Below, piece by piece: positions 52,106 to 60,190 of a stretch of 64,000 nucleotides of DNA (the stretch's first letter is position 1; each line of letters begins with the position of its first letter). The position numbers were made by a program, and so were the translations under genes. Location: the NCBI GenBank assembly GCA_964503125.1, contig CAZCZE010000049.1, forward strand, positions 1 through 64,000. Direction: 5' to 3'. The notes beneath the pieces are model-generated. The model worked only from the letters and a program-made list of their open reading frames with translations. It did no database searches and was not told where the DNA came from. The DNA comes from FEN-1219 sp964503125. GTDB taxonomy: Bacteria > Pseudomonadota > Gammaproteobacteria > Steroidobacterales > Rariloculaceae.

Positions 52106-53683
52106 TCAGCCGGTTTCCTGCCGCGAGTCGTCGCGCTGCTCCGGCCCGCGCAGCGTGTCGTAGGTATGGCGCGCGAAACCCACGCCGGCCTCGGTGTAGT
52201 AGTTGTAGGTGACGTCGCAGCCCGCCTCGATGATCGGCTTTTGCTCCTCGGGATAGAGGTGGGTCGCGCTCAATAGGCCGCGATAGCCGCGCTGCCGCAG
52301 CGCCCGCGCGGCCGAAATCTTCGCTTGCAGGTCGGGCACGGCCAGCATGATCGCGCGCAGGCGATCGACATTGAGCAAGTGCCAGAACGCCGGGTCCTCG
52401 GCGTCGGCATAGGCGACGCGGCGCCCATCGCGCACGTTCGATTCGATCTTCGCGGGGTCGCTGTCGATGCCGACGATGTGCCGCTCGTGCTGCTGCCGCA
52501 AATAGTCGTAGGCGCCCGAGCCGACACGGCCCATGCCGACGATCAGGATCTCGGCCGCCCCCAGCGAGATCGGCTCGTCGTCGGGATGGCGCTTGTCGCG
52601 CTCGAGCCGCTCGAGCCACGGGCTCAAAGTACGGAACAGGTCGTGGGCATAGGTGTTGAGCGGCGCCGCCACGACGAACGACAGCGCCACGGCCAGCGCC
52701 GTCACGACGATCCACTCGGGCGCGAGCAAGCCGTCGTTGACAGCCACGTCGACGACGATCAGCGCGAACTCGCTATAGGTGAAGAGGCTCACGGCCGTGA
52801 GGAAGCTCGTGCGCGCGCGCAACCCCAAACCGATGAGCAACAGGAAGAACAACACGCCCTTGAGCGGCAGCAGCAGCACGAGCCAGACGGCGCTCTCCAA
52901 GGCCGCCCACGTCGGCAGCCCGGTAAACCCGACGTTCAAGAAGAAGCCGACCAGGAACAGCTCCTTCAAACCCCAGAGCACGTTCGCGAGCTCCTGCGAG
53001 CGCCGATGGTCCGCGAGCAGCGTGCCGAGCAGCAACGCGCCGAGCTCGGCGCTGACGCCGAGGGCCTCGAACCCTTCGGCTCCGCCGATCGCGAGCACGG
53101 CTCCGAGCAGCACGAGCAGCTCCCCGTGGCCCGAGCGCTCGAGCAGCCACGAGATCGCGGGGCGCGCGAACGGCAATAGCAACAGCAAGAACGCGAACGG
53201 CGACGGCGTGTGCGCGTTCAAGATAGAGAGCAGCGCGACGGCCACGACGTCCTGGACGATGAGGATGCCGATCGCGACGCGGCCGTGCACGGCGCGCAGC
53301 TCGCGATTGCCTTCGAGCACCTTGGCCGCGAGCACCGTGCTCGAGAACCCGAGTGCCACGGCCAGGACGAACGACATGCCGACGGGCAGCCCGCCCGCGA
53401 CGAACGCGACGCCGGCGCCGACGCTGCCGGTCAGCAGCAGATGAAAAGTGGCCGTGCCCCAGACCTCGTAACGCAGCAGCGTCTTGATTCGGAGCTTGAG
53501 TCCCACGGCGAAGAGCAACAGCAACACGCCGCCGTGCGCGAGATCCTCGAGTAGCGGCGTGCCGTCCATGCCGAGCGCGCCGAACACGAACCCGGACGCG
53601 AGAAAGCCGACGAGCGGCGGCAACCCGATGCGCGCCGCGATTAGGCCGAGCACCAAGGCGCCGACGAGGAAGACCGCGATCAT
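52106..53683 (-). CDS. Kef/CPA2-type cation:proton antiporter with TrkA-N domain
   Basis: Protein of 525 residues. Twelve or so helices form the CPA2 antiporter domain (MIAVFLVGALVLGLIAARIGLPPLVGFLASGF at the start, ALGFSSTVLAAKVLE in the middle). The C-terminus has a Rossmann/TrkA-N domain with VGMGRVGSGAYDYL, and the adjacent acidic residue GIDSDP suggests NAD(H). It probably exports potassium or sodium. I choose the ATG at 53683; the frame is open 80 codons further, but that part reads through a REP-like repeat and does not look like protein. Confidence 0.92.
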   Translation of the reverse strand: MIAVFLVGALVLGLIAARIGLPPLVGFLASGFVFGALGMDGTPLLEDLAHGGVLLLLFAVGLKLRIKTLLRYEVWGTATFHLLLTGSVGAGVAFVAGGLPVGMSFVLAVALGFSSTVLAAKVLEGNRELRAVHGRVAIGILIVQDVVAVALLSILNAHTPSPFAFLLLLLPFARPAISWLLERSGHGELLVLLGAVLAIGGAEGFEALGVSAELGALLLGTLLADHRRSQELANVLWGLKELFLVGFFLNVGFTGLPTWAALESAVWLVLLLPLKGVLFFLLLIGLGLRARTSFLTAVSLFTYSEFALIVVDVAVNDGLLAPEWIVVTALAVALSFVVAAPLNTYAHDLFRTLSPWLERLERDKRHPDDEPISLGAAEILIVGMGRVGSGAYDYLRQQHERHIVGIDSDPAKIESNVRDGRRVAYADAEDPAFWHLLNVDRLRAIMLAVPDLQAKISAARALRQRGYRGLLSATHLYPEEQKPIIEAGCDVTYNYYTEAGVGFARHTYDTLRGPEQRDDSRQETG

Positions 53684-53748
53684 TCCGAATCCCTGAGAGA
53701 CCTCCCCGGCGCCATTATGCGGAGGTCGCCCGCCGACTGCTCGCCTTT

Positions 53749-53808
53749 GACGCGGGCACGGACGCGGGCAGGGATGCCCGCGGTAGGGAAACGCAGGAGC
53801 AGTTTCCG
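53749..53808. repeat. Family A REP-like repeat, intergenic copy
   Basis: It lies between the divergent Kef-type and MscS genes. It has a partial GCGGGCAC, then the palindrome GCGGGCAGGGATGCCCGC, and a second stem in which the arms are GGAAAC/GTTTCC (53787-53792 and 53802-53807) instead of GCAAC/GTTGC. Both stem sides changed together. Confidence 0.85.
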
Positions 53809-53904
53809 AGAAGTCCGTCTCCCGACTCACGCGCGAGTCAAGTACGATGGGCTCGGGGTCGCCGCTCGCGTCGGCGGCCGAACCGTCGCCACTCCGGAGT
53901 TCGC

Positions 53905-54735
53905 ATGGACCGATTGCAGGCATGGGGAGCGCAGCTCATCGCCGTGTTCCGCGACCCGCTCGCGAGCCTCGTCACCTACCTGCCGGTCGTGCTCACGGCG
54001 CTCGTCGTGCTCATCATCGGCTGGCTGCTCGCTCATGTGCTTCGCAGCCTCGTGCGCCGGGCGTTCGAGAGCATGGACTGGCTGTTCGCACGCCTGGCGC
54101 CGCGCTCGGGTGGGCGCTCCGAGACGCTGGCCCGCGCGACGAGCCGCGCCATCTCGACGGTCGTGTTCTGGATCGTGCTGCTGATCTTTGCGGCAAGCGC
54201 GCTGCGCATCCTCGGTGGCACGCTGTTCGAGCGTTCGACCGAGAACCTGCTCGCCTACCTGCCGTCGGCCATCGGCGGCATCATCATCATCGTCATCGGC
54301 TTCACGGGCGGCACGCTGGCGCGCCACGTGCTGGAGCAAGCGTCGGTCGGGCTCGGCGTCGGCCAGAGCAGCCTGCTCGGCCGGCTCGCCCAGGCCATCA
54401 TCGTCATGAGCTGCATCGTCATCGGCATCGATCAGCTCGGCGTCAATGTCAACTTCCTCATCCAGCTCACGACGGTCACGGCCGCCGCCGTGTTCGGCGG
54501 TATCGCACTCGTGTTCGCGCTCGGCACGCGAGCGCATCTCGCCAACCTGATCGGCGCTCACTACGCGCGCAAACACTATGCGCCCGGCGATCACGTGCGT
54601 GTCGGCGCGTTCGAGGGGCGCATCGTCGAGATCACGGACGGCTGCATCTTCATCGAAACGAGCGAAGGTGACGTCTCGGTGCCCGGCCAGAACTTCAGCG
54701 CCGAGGCGTTCGTCAAGGTCAGGAAGACGTCGTGA
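53905..54735 (+). CDS. MscS-type small-conductance mechanosensitive channel
   Basis: Protein of 276 residues. Four hydrophobic helices (about 20-48, 85-105, 120-143 and 165-210) and a short beta domain near the end (APGDHVRVGAFEGRIVEITDGCIFIETSEG) fit a small MscS-related channel; GIALVFALGTRAHLANLIGAHYAR is the pore-helix to beta transition. It may release osmolytes under hypo-osmotic shock. It is the first gene of a plus-strand set: its stop overlaps the following MgtE-N/CBS gene as GTGA. Confidence 0.85.
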   Translation: MDRLQAWGAQLIAVFRDPLASLVTYLPVVLTALVVLIIGWLLAHVLRSLVRRAFESMDWLFARLAPRSGGRSETLARATSRAISTVVFWIVLLIFAASALRILGGTLFERSTENLLAYLPSAIGGIIIIVIGFTGGTLARHVLEQASVGLGVGQSSLLGRLAQAIIVMSCIVIGIDQLGVNVNFLIQLTTVTAAAVFGGIALVFALGTRAHLANLIGAHYARKHYAPGDHVRVGAFEGRIVEITDGCIFIETSEGDVSVPGQNFSAEAFVKVRKTS

Positions 54736-55559
54736 GCGCGCGCGAGGAGCTCGTCGCGGCGTACCTGCGCCTGCACCCCGAGACGGCGGCGCGACTGCTC
54801 GAGTCGCTGTCGTTCGACGAAACCAACGCGGTGCTCAACGCCGTCGACCTCGCGACTGCCGCGCCCGTCGTGAGCCACATGCTCCCGACCTACGCCGCGC
54901 GCTGCGTCGAGCGGCAACCGCCGGCGGACGGCGCGCTGTTGCTCGAGCGGCTCGGCAGCCAGGAATCCGTGGCCGTGCTGCGCCATCTGCCGAACGAGCA
55001 TCGCGAAGCCGTCTTGAGCGCGCTCGGGCCGCAGTGGCTCATGGCCTTCAAGCTCTTGCTGAGCTACCCCACCAACACCGTCGGCGCCTGGGTCGAGCCG
55101 CGCGTGCTCACGCTGCCCGACGATTGCACGGCCGGCGAGGCGCGCGACCGCGTCGCGCGCAGCGATCAGATCGCGCAAGCGCGCATCTACGTGCTCGACC
55201 GCTCGCGGCGGCTGCGTGGCGCCGTGCGCGGCCTCGCACTGCTCCAGATCGGCAGCCGCAAGAAGCTCGCCTCGATCCTCGAGCCCGCCGACGCGCTCTG
55301 GGCGCGCGACCCGCTCGCGACGGCGCAGGAGCACAGCGTCTGGGAGCGGCATACGGAAGCGCCCGTCGTCAATCGCGACGAGGAGTTCATCGGCGTCATC
55401 TCCTACGCCGATTTGCGCAAAGCCTTCCGTCAGGTCAACCGAGTCGCGGATTTAAGCGGCGACCGCGAGATAGCCGAGGTCACCGAGCTCCTCAAGATCG
55501 GCGCGGGCAGCGTCTGGCTCAGCCTCGGCGATCTCATGCGCGCGGACCGGCGGCGGTGA
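54732..55559 (+). CDS. Soluble MgtE N-domain and CBS-pair protein
   Basis: Protein of 275 residues from a GTG at 54732 that overlaps the mscS-type stop (GTGA). Residues 5-125 form the superhelical MgtE N domain (YLRLHPETAARLLESL, then LLERLGSQESVAVLRHLPNEHREAVLSAL). Residues 130-245 form a CBS pair (RIYVLDRSRRLRGAVRG, then APVVNRDEEFIGVISYADLRKA). The transmembrane domain is missing. It is paralogous to the next gene and may act as a separate regulatory or Mg-sensing partner. Confidence 0.85.
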   Translation: MSAREELVAAYLRLHPETAARLLESLSFDETNAVLNAVDLATAAPVVSHMLPTYAARCVERQPPADGALLLERLGSQESVAVLRHLPNEHREAVLSALGPQWLMAFKLLLSYPTNTVGAWVEPRVLTLPDDCTAGEARDRVARSDQIAQARIYVLDRSRRLRGAVRGLALLQIGSRKKLASILEPADALWARDPLATAQEHSVWERHTEAPVVNRDEEFIGVISYADLRKAFRQVNRVADLSGDREIAEVTELLKIGAGSVWLSLGDLMRADRRR

Positions 55560-56878
55560 CAGTCGTGAAAGAAGAAGCCGCTCGCAACCGCGCACTCGAC
55601 CGCGTCAACCGAGTGTTCCTGCTCGAGCACCCGGCACAAGCCGCCGACGTCATCGACGGTTTCGGGCACACGGCAGCCGTCGAGCTGCTCGGCGAGCATG
55701 AGGCCGACACTCTCGCGAGCGTCTGGGGGCACTTGTCGCCCGCGCGCATCGACGAGGTCGTGCCGGCGCTGCCCGAGAAGCTGTTGAAACAGGCGTTGCA
55801 CGCGCTCGACCCGGGCGTGCTCGCCGTCTCGCTGCCGCGCATCTCCGACGACTCGCGTGACCGCTGCCTCGCGCTGCTGCCGCGGCGCGCTGAAGCCGAG
55901 GTGCGCCGGCTCATGGACTATCCGCCGGGCTCGGCGGGCCGCGTCATGGATTCGCGGATTCCGAGCTTCCGCGGCGAGCAAACGGTCGCCGTCACGCTCG
56001 AGCAGCTGCGGCAAGGCAAGCCGAAGGACCTGCGCCAGATCTTCGTCGTCGATTCCGAGCGCCGCCTTACGGGCACCGTGGACATCCAAGATCTCATGAT
56101 CGCGGAGCCCACCGACCTCTTGAAGGAGATCGCGCGCGCGCCGAGCGCCGCCGTGTCGCCGTTCGACGATCGCGAGGAGGTCGCCGAGCGGCTGCGCGAC
56201 TTCCACGCTGACGTGTTGCCGGTCATCGACATTCACGGGCGGCTCATCGGCGCGATTCGCCACGAGGCCCTGCTCAAGACCCTCGAGGAGGCGGCGTCGG
56301 TCGACATCCAGATGATGGTGGGCGCGGGCCGCGAGGAGCGCGCGCTCTCCACGCCGCAGTTCGCCGTGCGGAAGAGGCTGCCGTGGCTCCAGATCAATCT
56401 CGCGACGGCGTTCCTGGCCGCGGCCGTCGTCGGCATCTTCGAATCGACGATCGCGCAGTTCACGGCGCTCGCCGTGCTCTTGCCCGTCGTCGCCGGGCAG
56501 TCGGGCAACGCGGGCGCCCAGGCGCTCGCCGTGACGATGCGGGGACTCGCGCTGCGCGAGATCTCGACGCGGCACTGGTTCCGCGTGCTGTTCAAAGAGA
56601 TACGCGTCGGCATCGTCAACGGGCTCGCGATCGCCGCGACGACGGGCATCGCCGTGTTCGTTTGGGACAGGAACTTCGGGCTCGCGCTCGTGATCTCTAT
56701 TGCCATGGTGCTGTCCATGGTCACTGCGAGCATTGCCGGCGCGCTGATCCCGATTGCGCTCACGCGCTTAGGATCGGACCCCGCGCAGTCGTCGACGATC
56801 GTTCTCACGACCGTGACCGACGTCGCGGGGTTCCTGTCGTTTCTCGGCATCGCGACCTTGCTCTCCCAACTGCTCTAG
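55556..56878 (+). CDS. mgtE: MgtE-type magnesium transporter
   Basis: Protein of 440 residues: MgtE N domain (about 20-125), CBS pair (about 130-255) and five membrane helices (about 270-438). TALAVLLPVVAGQSGNAGAQALAVTMRGLA and the final helix TTVTDVAGFLSFLGIATLL, with the ion-binding aspartate, are diagnostic. It imports Mg2+ gated by cytosolic Mg2+. The start is a GTG at 55556 that overlaps the preceding stop as GTGA; a second GTG lies at 55565. Confidence 0.94.
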   Translation: MTVVKEEAARNRALDRVNRVFLLEHPAQAADVIDGFGHTAAVELLGEHEADTLASVWGHLSPARIDEVVPALPEKLLKQALHALDPGVLAVSLPRISDDSRDRCLALLPRRAEAEVRRLMDYPPGSAGRVMDSRIPSFRGEQTVAVTLEQLRQGKPKDLRQIFVVDSERRLTGTVDIQDLMIAEPTDLLKEIARAPSAAVSPFDDREEVAERLRDFHADVLPVIDIHGRLIGAIRHEALLKTLEEAASVDIQMMVGAGREERALSTPQFAVRKRLPWLQINLATAFLAAAVVGIFESTIAQFTALAVLLPVVAGQSGNAGAQALAVTMRGLALREISTRHWFRVLFKEIRVGIVNGLAIAATTGIAVFVWDRNFGLALVISIAMVLSMVTASIAGALIPIALTRLGSDPAQSSTIVLTTVTDVAGFLSFLGIATLLSQLL

Positions 56879-56886
56879 GAGGTGCC

Positions 56887-59622
56887 ATGCGCGCGGTCAA
56901 GATCGTGCTCGCGGCCGCGGCGGCCGTCGTCGCGCTCGCGGTCGTTGCCGTGGCCGTCGTGGCCGCGACGTTCGACCCGAACGAGTACAAAGGCGCCGTC
57001 ACCGACACGTTCACGGCGCGCACGGGCCGTGCGCTCGTCATCGAGCAGGATTTACGGCTCGCCTATTTTCCGTGGCTCGCCGTCACCACGGGCGGCATCA
57101 CGATCGGCAGCTCCGCGGACTTCGGCGGCGCGGGCGCGCCGTTTGCCACGGCCGCGCGCGTCGAGGCCCGCGTCAGGCTGCTGCCGCTGCTGGCGCGCCG
57201 TATCGAAATCGGCACCGTCGAGCTTACGGGTCTGACGCTCAACCTCGCGCGCGATGCATCCTCACGGGGCAATTGGCAGGACCTCGTTGAAGCCGCCGGC
57301 GGCGGTGCGCCCGCCGAGCCGGCCGCGCCGGGCGCCGCGGCCGGCAGCTTCGCCATAGCGAGCGTTCGGATCCGCGACGGCAGCGTTTACTGGCGCGAGA
57401 ACACGAACGAGCTGCGCTACAGCGTCACGGGCCTGTCGCTGACGACGGGTGGAATCGCGGCCGGCGAGCCCATCGCCTTCGACGCCGCGCTGGAGTTCAA
57501 GGACGAAGGCTCTGGGCTCGGCGCCGCGCTCGACCTGCGCGCCGTCGTCGCGGCGCCGGCCGACGGCTCCGTGACGGCGACGGACGTGGCCGCGAACGTC
57601 ACCGTGCGCCCAGGCGGCGGCGGCGCATCGCGCGCGGTCGCGCTCACGGCCACACGGCTCGCGTTCGATCGCGACCGGCAAGCGCTCGCAGTCGACGGGC
57701 TCGCGACAGAGACCGCCGGTGCGCGCGCAACCTGGCAGCTCGCGGGCAGCACCGTCATCGACGATCCCACGTTCGAAGGTAGTGTCACCGTCGCAGGCGC
57801 CGAGCTCGCGACGGTGCTCGATGAGCTCGGCCTCTCGCCGCCGCAGGGCGTCGAGGCCGGAGAGCTCGGCACGCTGGCTTTGACCACGCGCTTTGCGTTC
57901 CGGGCCGAGCCGCGGCTCGTCGGCGTGTCCGAGCTTTCGGCCGAGGTGCTCGGCATGACCGTGCGCGGCGCAGGCTCGCTCGAGGGTAATGAGCTTACGG
58001 GAACCATCGAGATTCCCGAGTTCACGCCGAGCGCCGCCGCACAAGCCTGGCTGCGGGCGGCCGTGCCGCCGACGGTCGACGTCAGCGCGCTCGATCGGCT
58101 CGCGCTCAGCACGCGTTTCGACGCGAACCTCGACTCGGGCCGCGCGGCGCTGCGCGGCCTCAACGCAAGCGTGTTCGGCGCCACGATCACGGCCGACCTC
58201 GAGGCGTTGCCCGGCGAGCGCGGCAACCTGTTCCGCGCCTCGGTGACCACGTCGCGCTTCGAATCCGCGGCGTTCGTCAAGGCGTTCGCGGCGTTGCTGC
58301 CGCCGAACCTCGCGGCGAGCGAGCTTGGGATCATCGCGATCGCCGCCCGGTTCGAGCTCGACGGCGCCACCGATACGCTCACCATCGTGCCGCTCGACGC
58401 CGAGATGTTCGGGCTCAAGGCGAGCGGCGAGGTCACGGCACGCAACGTCTCGAGCGCCGCCGCCTGGACGGGCAGCGCAGAAATCGCGGAGTTCTCGCCG
58501 CAGGATCTGCTGCAGCGGTTCGGGCTGCCGCCGCAGCCGACGTCCGATCCCGCCGCTTTCAGGCGTGCGACCGTCGTCACGCGCTTCGGCGTGACCAGGG
58601 ATCGCGCGGAGCTCGACGACCTCGTGCTCGCGATCGACGAAACCAGGATCACGGGCCGCTTCGCGCTCGTCGGCTTCGAGCGGCCCGCCTACCGGTTCGA
58701 GCTCGACGTCGACCGCGTCGACGCCGATCGCTACTTGCCGCCCAAGGCGCGCGACGCCGAGGCCGGCGAGGCGACCGCGGGCGACATCGAGCTACCGCAG
58801 AACAACACGATGGACCTCAACGGCACGATGCGTGTCGGCGCGCTCAAGCTCGCCGGCATGGACTTCCAAGACGTCGGCAGCCGCATCGTCATCGGCGGCG
58901 GCGACCTTACGCTCGAGGGAGCACGCGCCCGGCTCTACGGCGGCACGTTCGACGGCAACTTCACCGTCCGTGCCGCGGGCAACGAGCCGGGCTTGGCGCT
59001 CGACGGCCGCGCTGCGGGGATCGAGCTCGAGCCCTTGATCACGGCGCTCACGGGCGCGCCCGCCAACGTGAGCGGCACGGGGAGCTTCGACCTCAAGCTC
59101 GCGGGCTTAGGACGCACCATCATCGAGAACGTGCAAACGGCCGGCGGCGACGTGCGCTTCGACATGACGAACGGCGCGATCCGGGGCTTCAACTTAGGGT
59201 TTACCCTGTGCCGCCTCTACAACGTGACGCAGCGCGCGCCGGCGCCTGCCGCCCAACCGGCGGCGACCGCGTACGAGAGGATCGCGGGCTCGGCCGTCGT
59301 GGCGGCCGGCACGGCGGAGAGCCGCGATTTGCTCGCGCGCACGCCGTTCATGGACATCAGCGGCAACGGCACGTTGCAGCTCGTGGAGCAAGAGCTCGAC
59401 TACGAGCTCGACGCGACGCTCACGGGCTCGATCGGCATCGCCGGTTGCGAGACGCTCGACAGGTTCGTCGGCGATTCGCTGCCGTTCGAGATCGAGGGCC
59501 ACCTGACCGACCCCGAAATCTCGCCGGACTTCAGCAAGCTCGTGCTGGGCGAGATCGGCGACGAGATCAAGGACCGTTTGCAGGAGCGCCTCCAGGATCG
59601 CTTGCGCGACCTTCTGCGCTAG
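56887..59622 (+). CDS. AsmA-family envelope protein
   Basis: Protein of 911 residues, longer than E. coli AsmA (617). One N-terminal membrane helix (about 6-27) is followed by FDPNEYKGAVTDTFTARTGRALVIEQDLRLAYFPWLAVTTGGI, the AsmA N-terminal domain. A long chain of beta-strands follows, then the C-terminal AsmA domain (GRAAGIELEPLITALTG, FDLKLAGLGRTIIENVQTAGGDVRFDMTNGAIRGFNLG). Such proteins help move phospholipid across the periplasm. AGGAGGT overlaps the mgtE stop and sits five bases before the ATG, so it is in the same operon. Confidence 0.93.
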   Translation: MRAVKIVLAAAAAVVALAVVAVAVVAATFDPNEYKGAVTDTFTARTGRALVIEQDLRLAYFPWLAVTTGGITIGSSADFGGAGAPFATAARVEARVRLLPLLARRIEIGTVELTGLTLNLARDASSRGNWQDLVEAAGGGAPAEPAAPGAAAGSFAIASVRIRDGSVYWRENTNELRYSVTGLSLTTGGIAAGEPIAFDAALEFKDEGSGLGAALDLRAVVAAPADGSVTATDVAANVTVRPGGGGASRAVALTATRLAFDRDRQALAVDGLATETAGARATWQLAGSTVIDDPTFEGSVTVAGAELATVLDELGLSPPQGVEAGELGTLALTTRFAFRAEPRLVGVSELSAEVLGMTVRGAGSLEGNELTGTIEIPEFTPSAAAQAWLRAAVPPTVDVSALDRLALSTRFDANLDSGRAALRGLNASVFGATITADLEALPGERGNLFRASVTTSRFESAAFVKAFAALLPPNLAASELGIIAIAARFELDGATDTLTIVPLDAEMFGLKASGEVTARNVSSAAAWTGSAEIAEFSPQDLLQRFGLPPQPTSDPAAFRRATVVTRFGVTRDRAELDDLVLAIDETRITGRFALVGFERPAYRFELDVDRVDADRYLPPKARDAEAGEATAGDIELPQNNTMDLNGTMRVGALKLAGMDFQDVGSRIVIGGGDLTLEGARARLYGGTFDGNFTVRAAGNEPGLALDGRAAGIELEPLITALTGAPANVSGTGSFDLKLAGLGRTIIENVQTAGGDVRFDMTNGAIRGFNLGFTLCRLYNVTQRAPAPAAQPAATAYERIAGSAVVAAGTAESRDLLARTPFMDISGNGTLQLVEQELDYELDATLTGSIGIAGCETLDRFVGDSLPFEIEGHLTDPEISPDFSKLVLGEIGDEIKDRLQERLQDRLRDLLR

Positions 59623-59631
59623 CGCATCGAA

Positions 59632-59806
59632 CCCGGAGGTCTCGCCGCGTCGATGGCTCTCTCGAGACACGCCGGAAGACCGTCCCTGGGGCTCGTCGGC
59701 GCACATCGCCGCCATGGATGGCGGCGTGCAGCAATTGCAGGAGCAAATTGCTGCCCTTGTGCGCCGACGGTCTCGAGAGAGCCATCGACGCGACGAGACC
59801 TCCGGG
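59632..59806. repeat. Family B palindromic element, copy 4, with nested hairpins
   Basis: The arms at 59632-59668 and 59770-59806 pair over 37 bp with one mismatch. The core ACGCCGGAAGACCGTCCC is in the same orientation as copy 1. Further inside are an inner stem CGTCGGCGCACA/TGTGCGCCGACG and two small hairpins (CGCCGCCATGGATGGCGGCG and AGCAATTGC/GCAAATTGCT). It fills nearly the whole gap between the convergent asmA-type and lipoprotein genes and ends one base before the lipoprotein stop codon. Confidence 0.93.
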
Positions 59807-60190
59807 TTACCGGGCGGCGGCGGGCACGCAACGCGCTTCGGCGAGCGCGACGGCGCGCCCGTCGGCCGCGCGCACGAGCAGGCAGCGCGAGCCGCGGAGC
59901 ACCAGCGTGAATCGCTCGGGCGCTTCGAGCGTCCGGCCCGTCGCGGCGCGTCCCTGTGGTCCCGGAGGCGTGCGGCGCTCGATTGTGAGCACGCTGTCGC
60001 GCGTCAATGCATCGTCGCCGAGCGCGACCGGTTGACCGTTGAGCGCCACCGAAACGACGCGCGCGAGCTCGGCGCGGCTCTCGGCCGTCGGCGACGCAAT
60101 GACGGCCGGCTGCTCCTGCGCCGCGAGCGAGCCGCAGGCGGCCGTCGGCGCGATCAGCGCCGCGAGCAGGCACGCCTGGGGCGTCTTCAT
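59807..60190 (-). CDS. Small hypothetical lipoprotein
   Basis: Protein of 127 residues. The N-terminus MKTPQACLLAALIAPTAACG has a lipobox-like TAAC, so it is probably a lipid-anchored periplasmic protein. The body is mostly beta (ARVVSVALNGQPVALGDDALTRDSVLTIERR, then FTLVLRGSRCLLVRAADG) and contains two cysteines. I do not recognise the family. Its ATG overlaps the stop of the S41 protease gene (ATGA), so it may be a partner or regulator of that protease. The stop is immediately next to family B copy 4. Confidence 0.72.
   Translation of the reverse strand: MKTPQACLLAALIAPTAACGSLAAQEQPAVIASPTAESRAELARVVSVALNGQPVALGDDALTRDSVLTIERRTPPGPQGRAATGRTLEAPERFTLVLRGSRCLLVRAADGRAVALAEARCVPAAAR

Noticed and set aside
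53684..53923. 80-residue N-terminal extension of the Kef-type antiporter
   Set aside because: It reads through a family A repeat, is Pro/Arg-rich, and the protein family begins at MIAVFLVG (53683).
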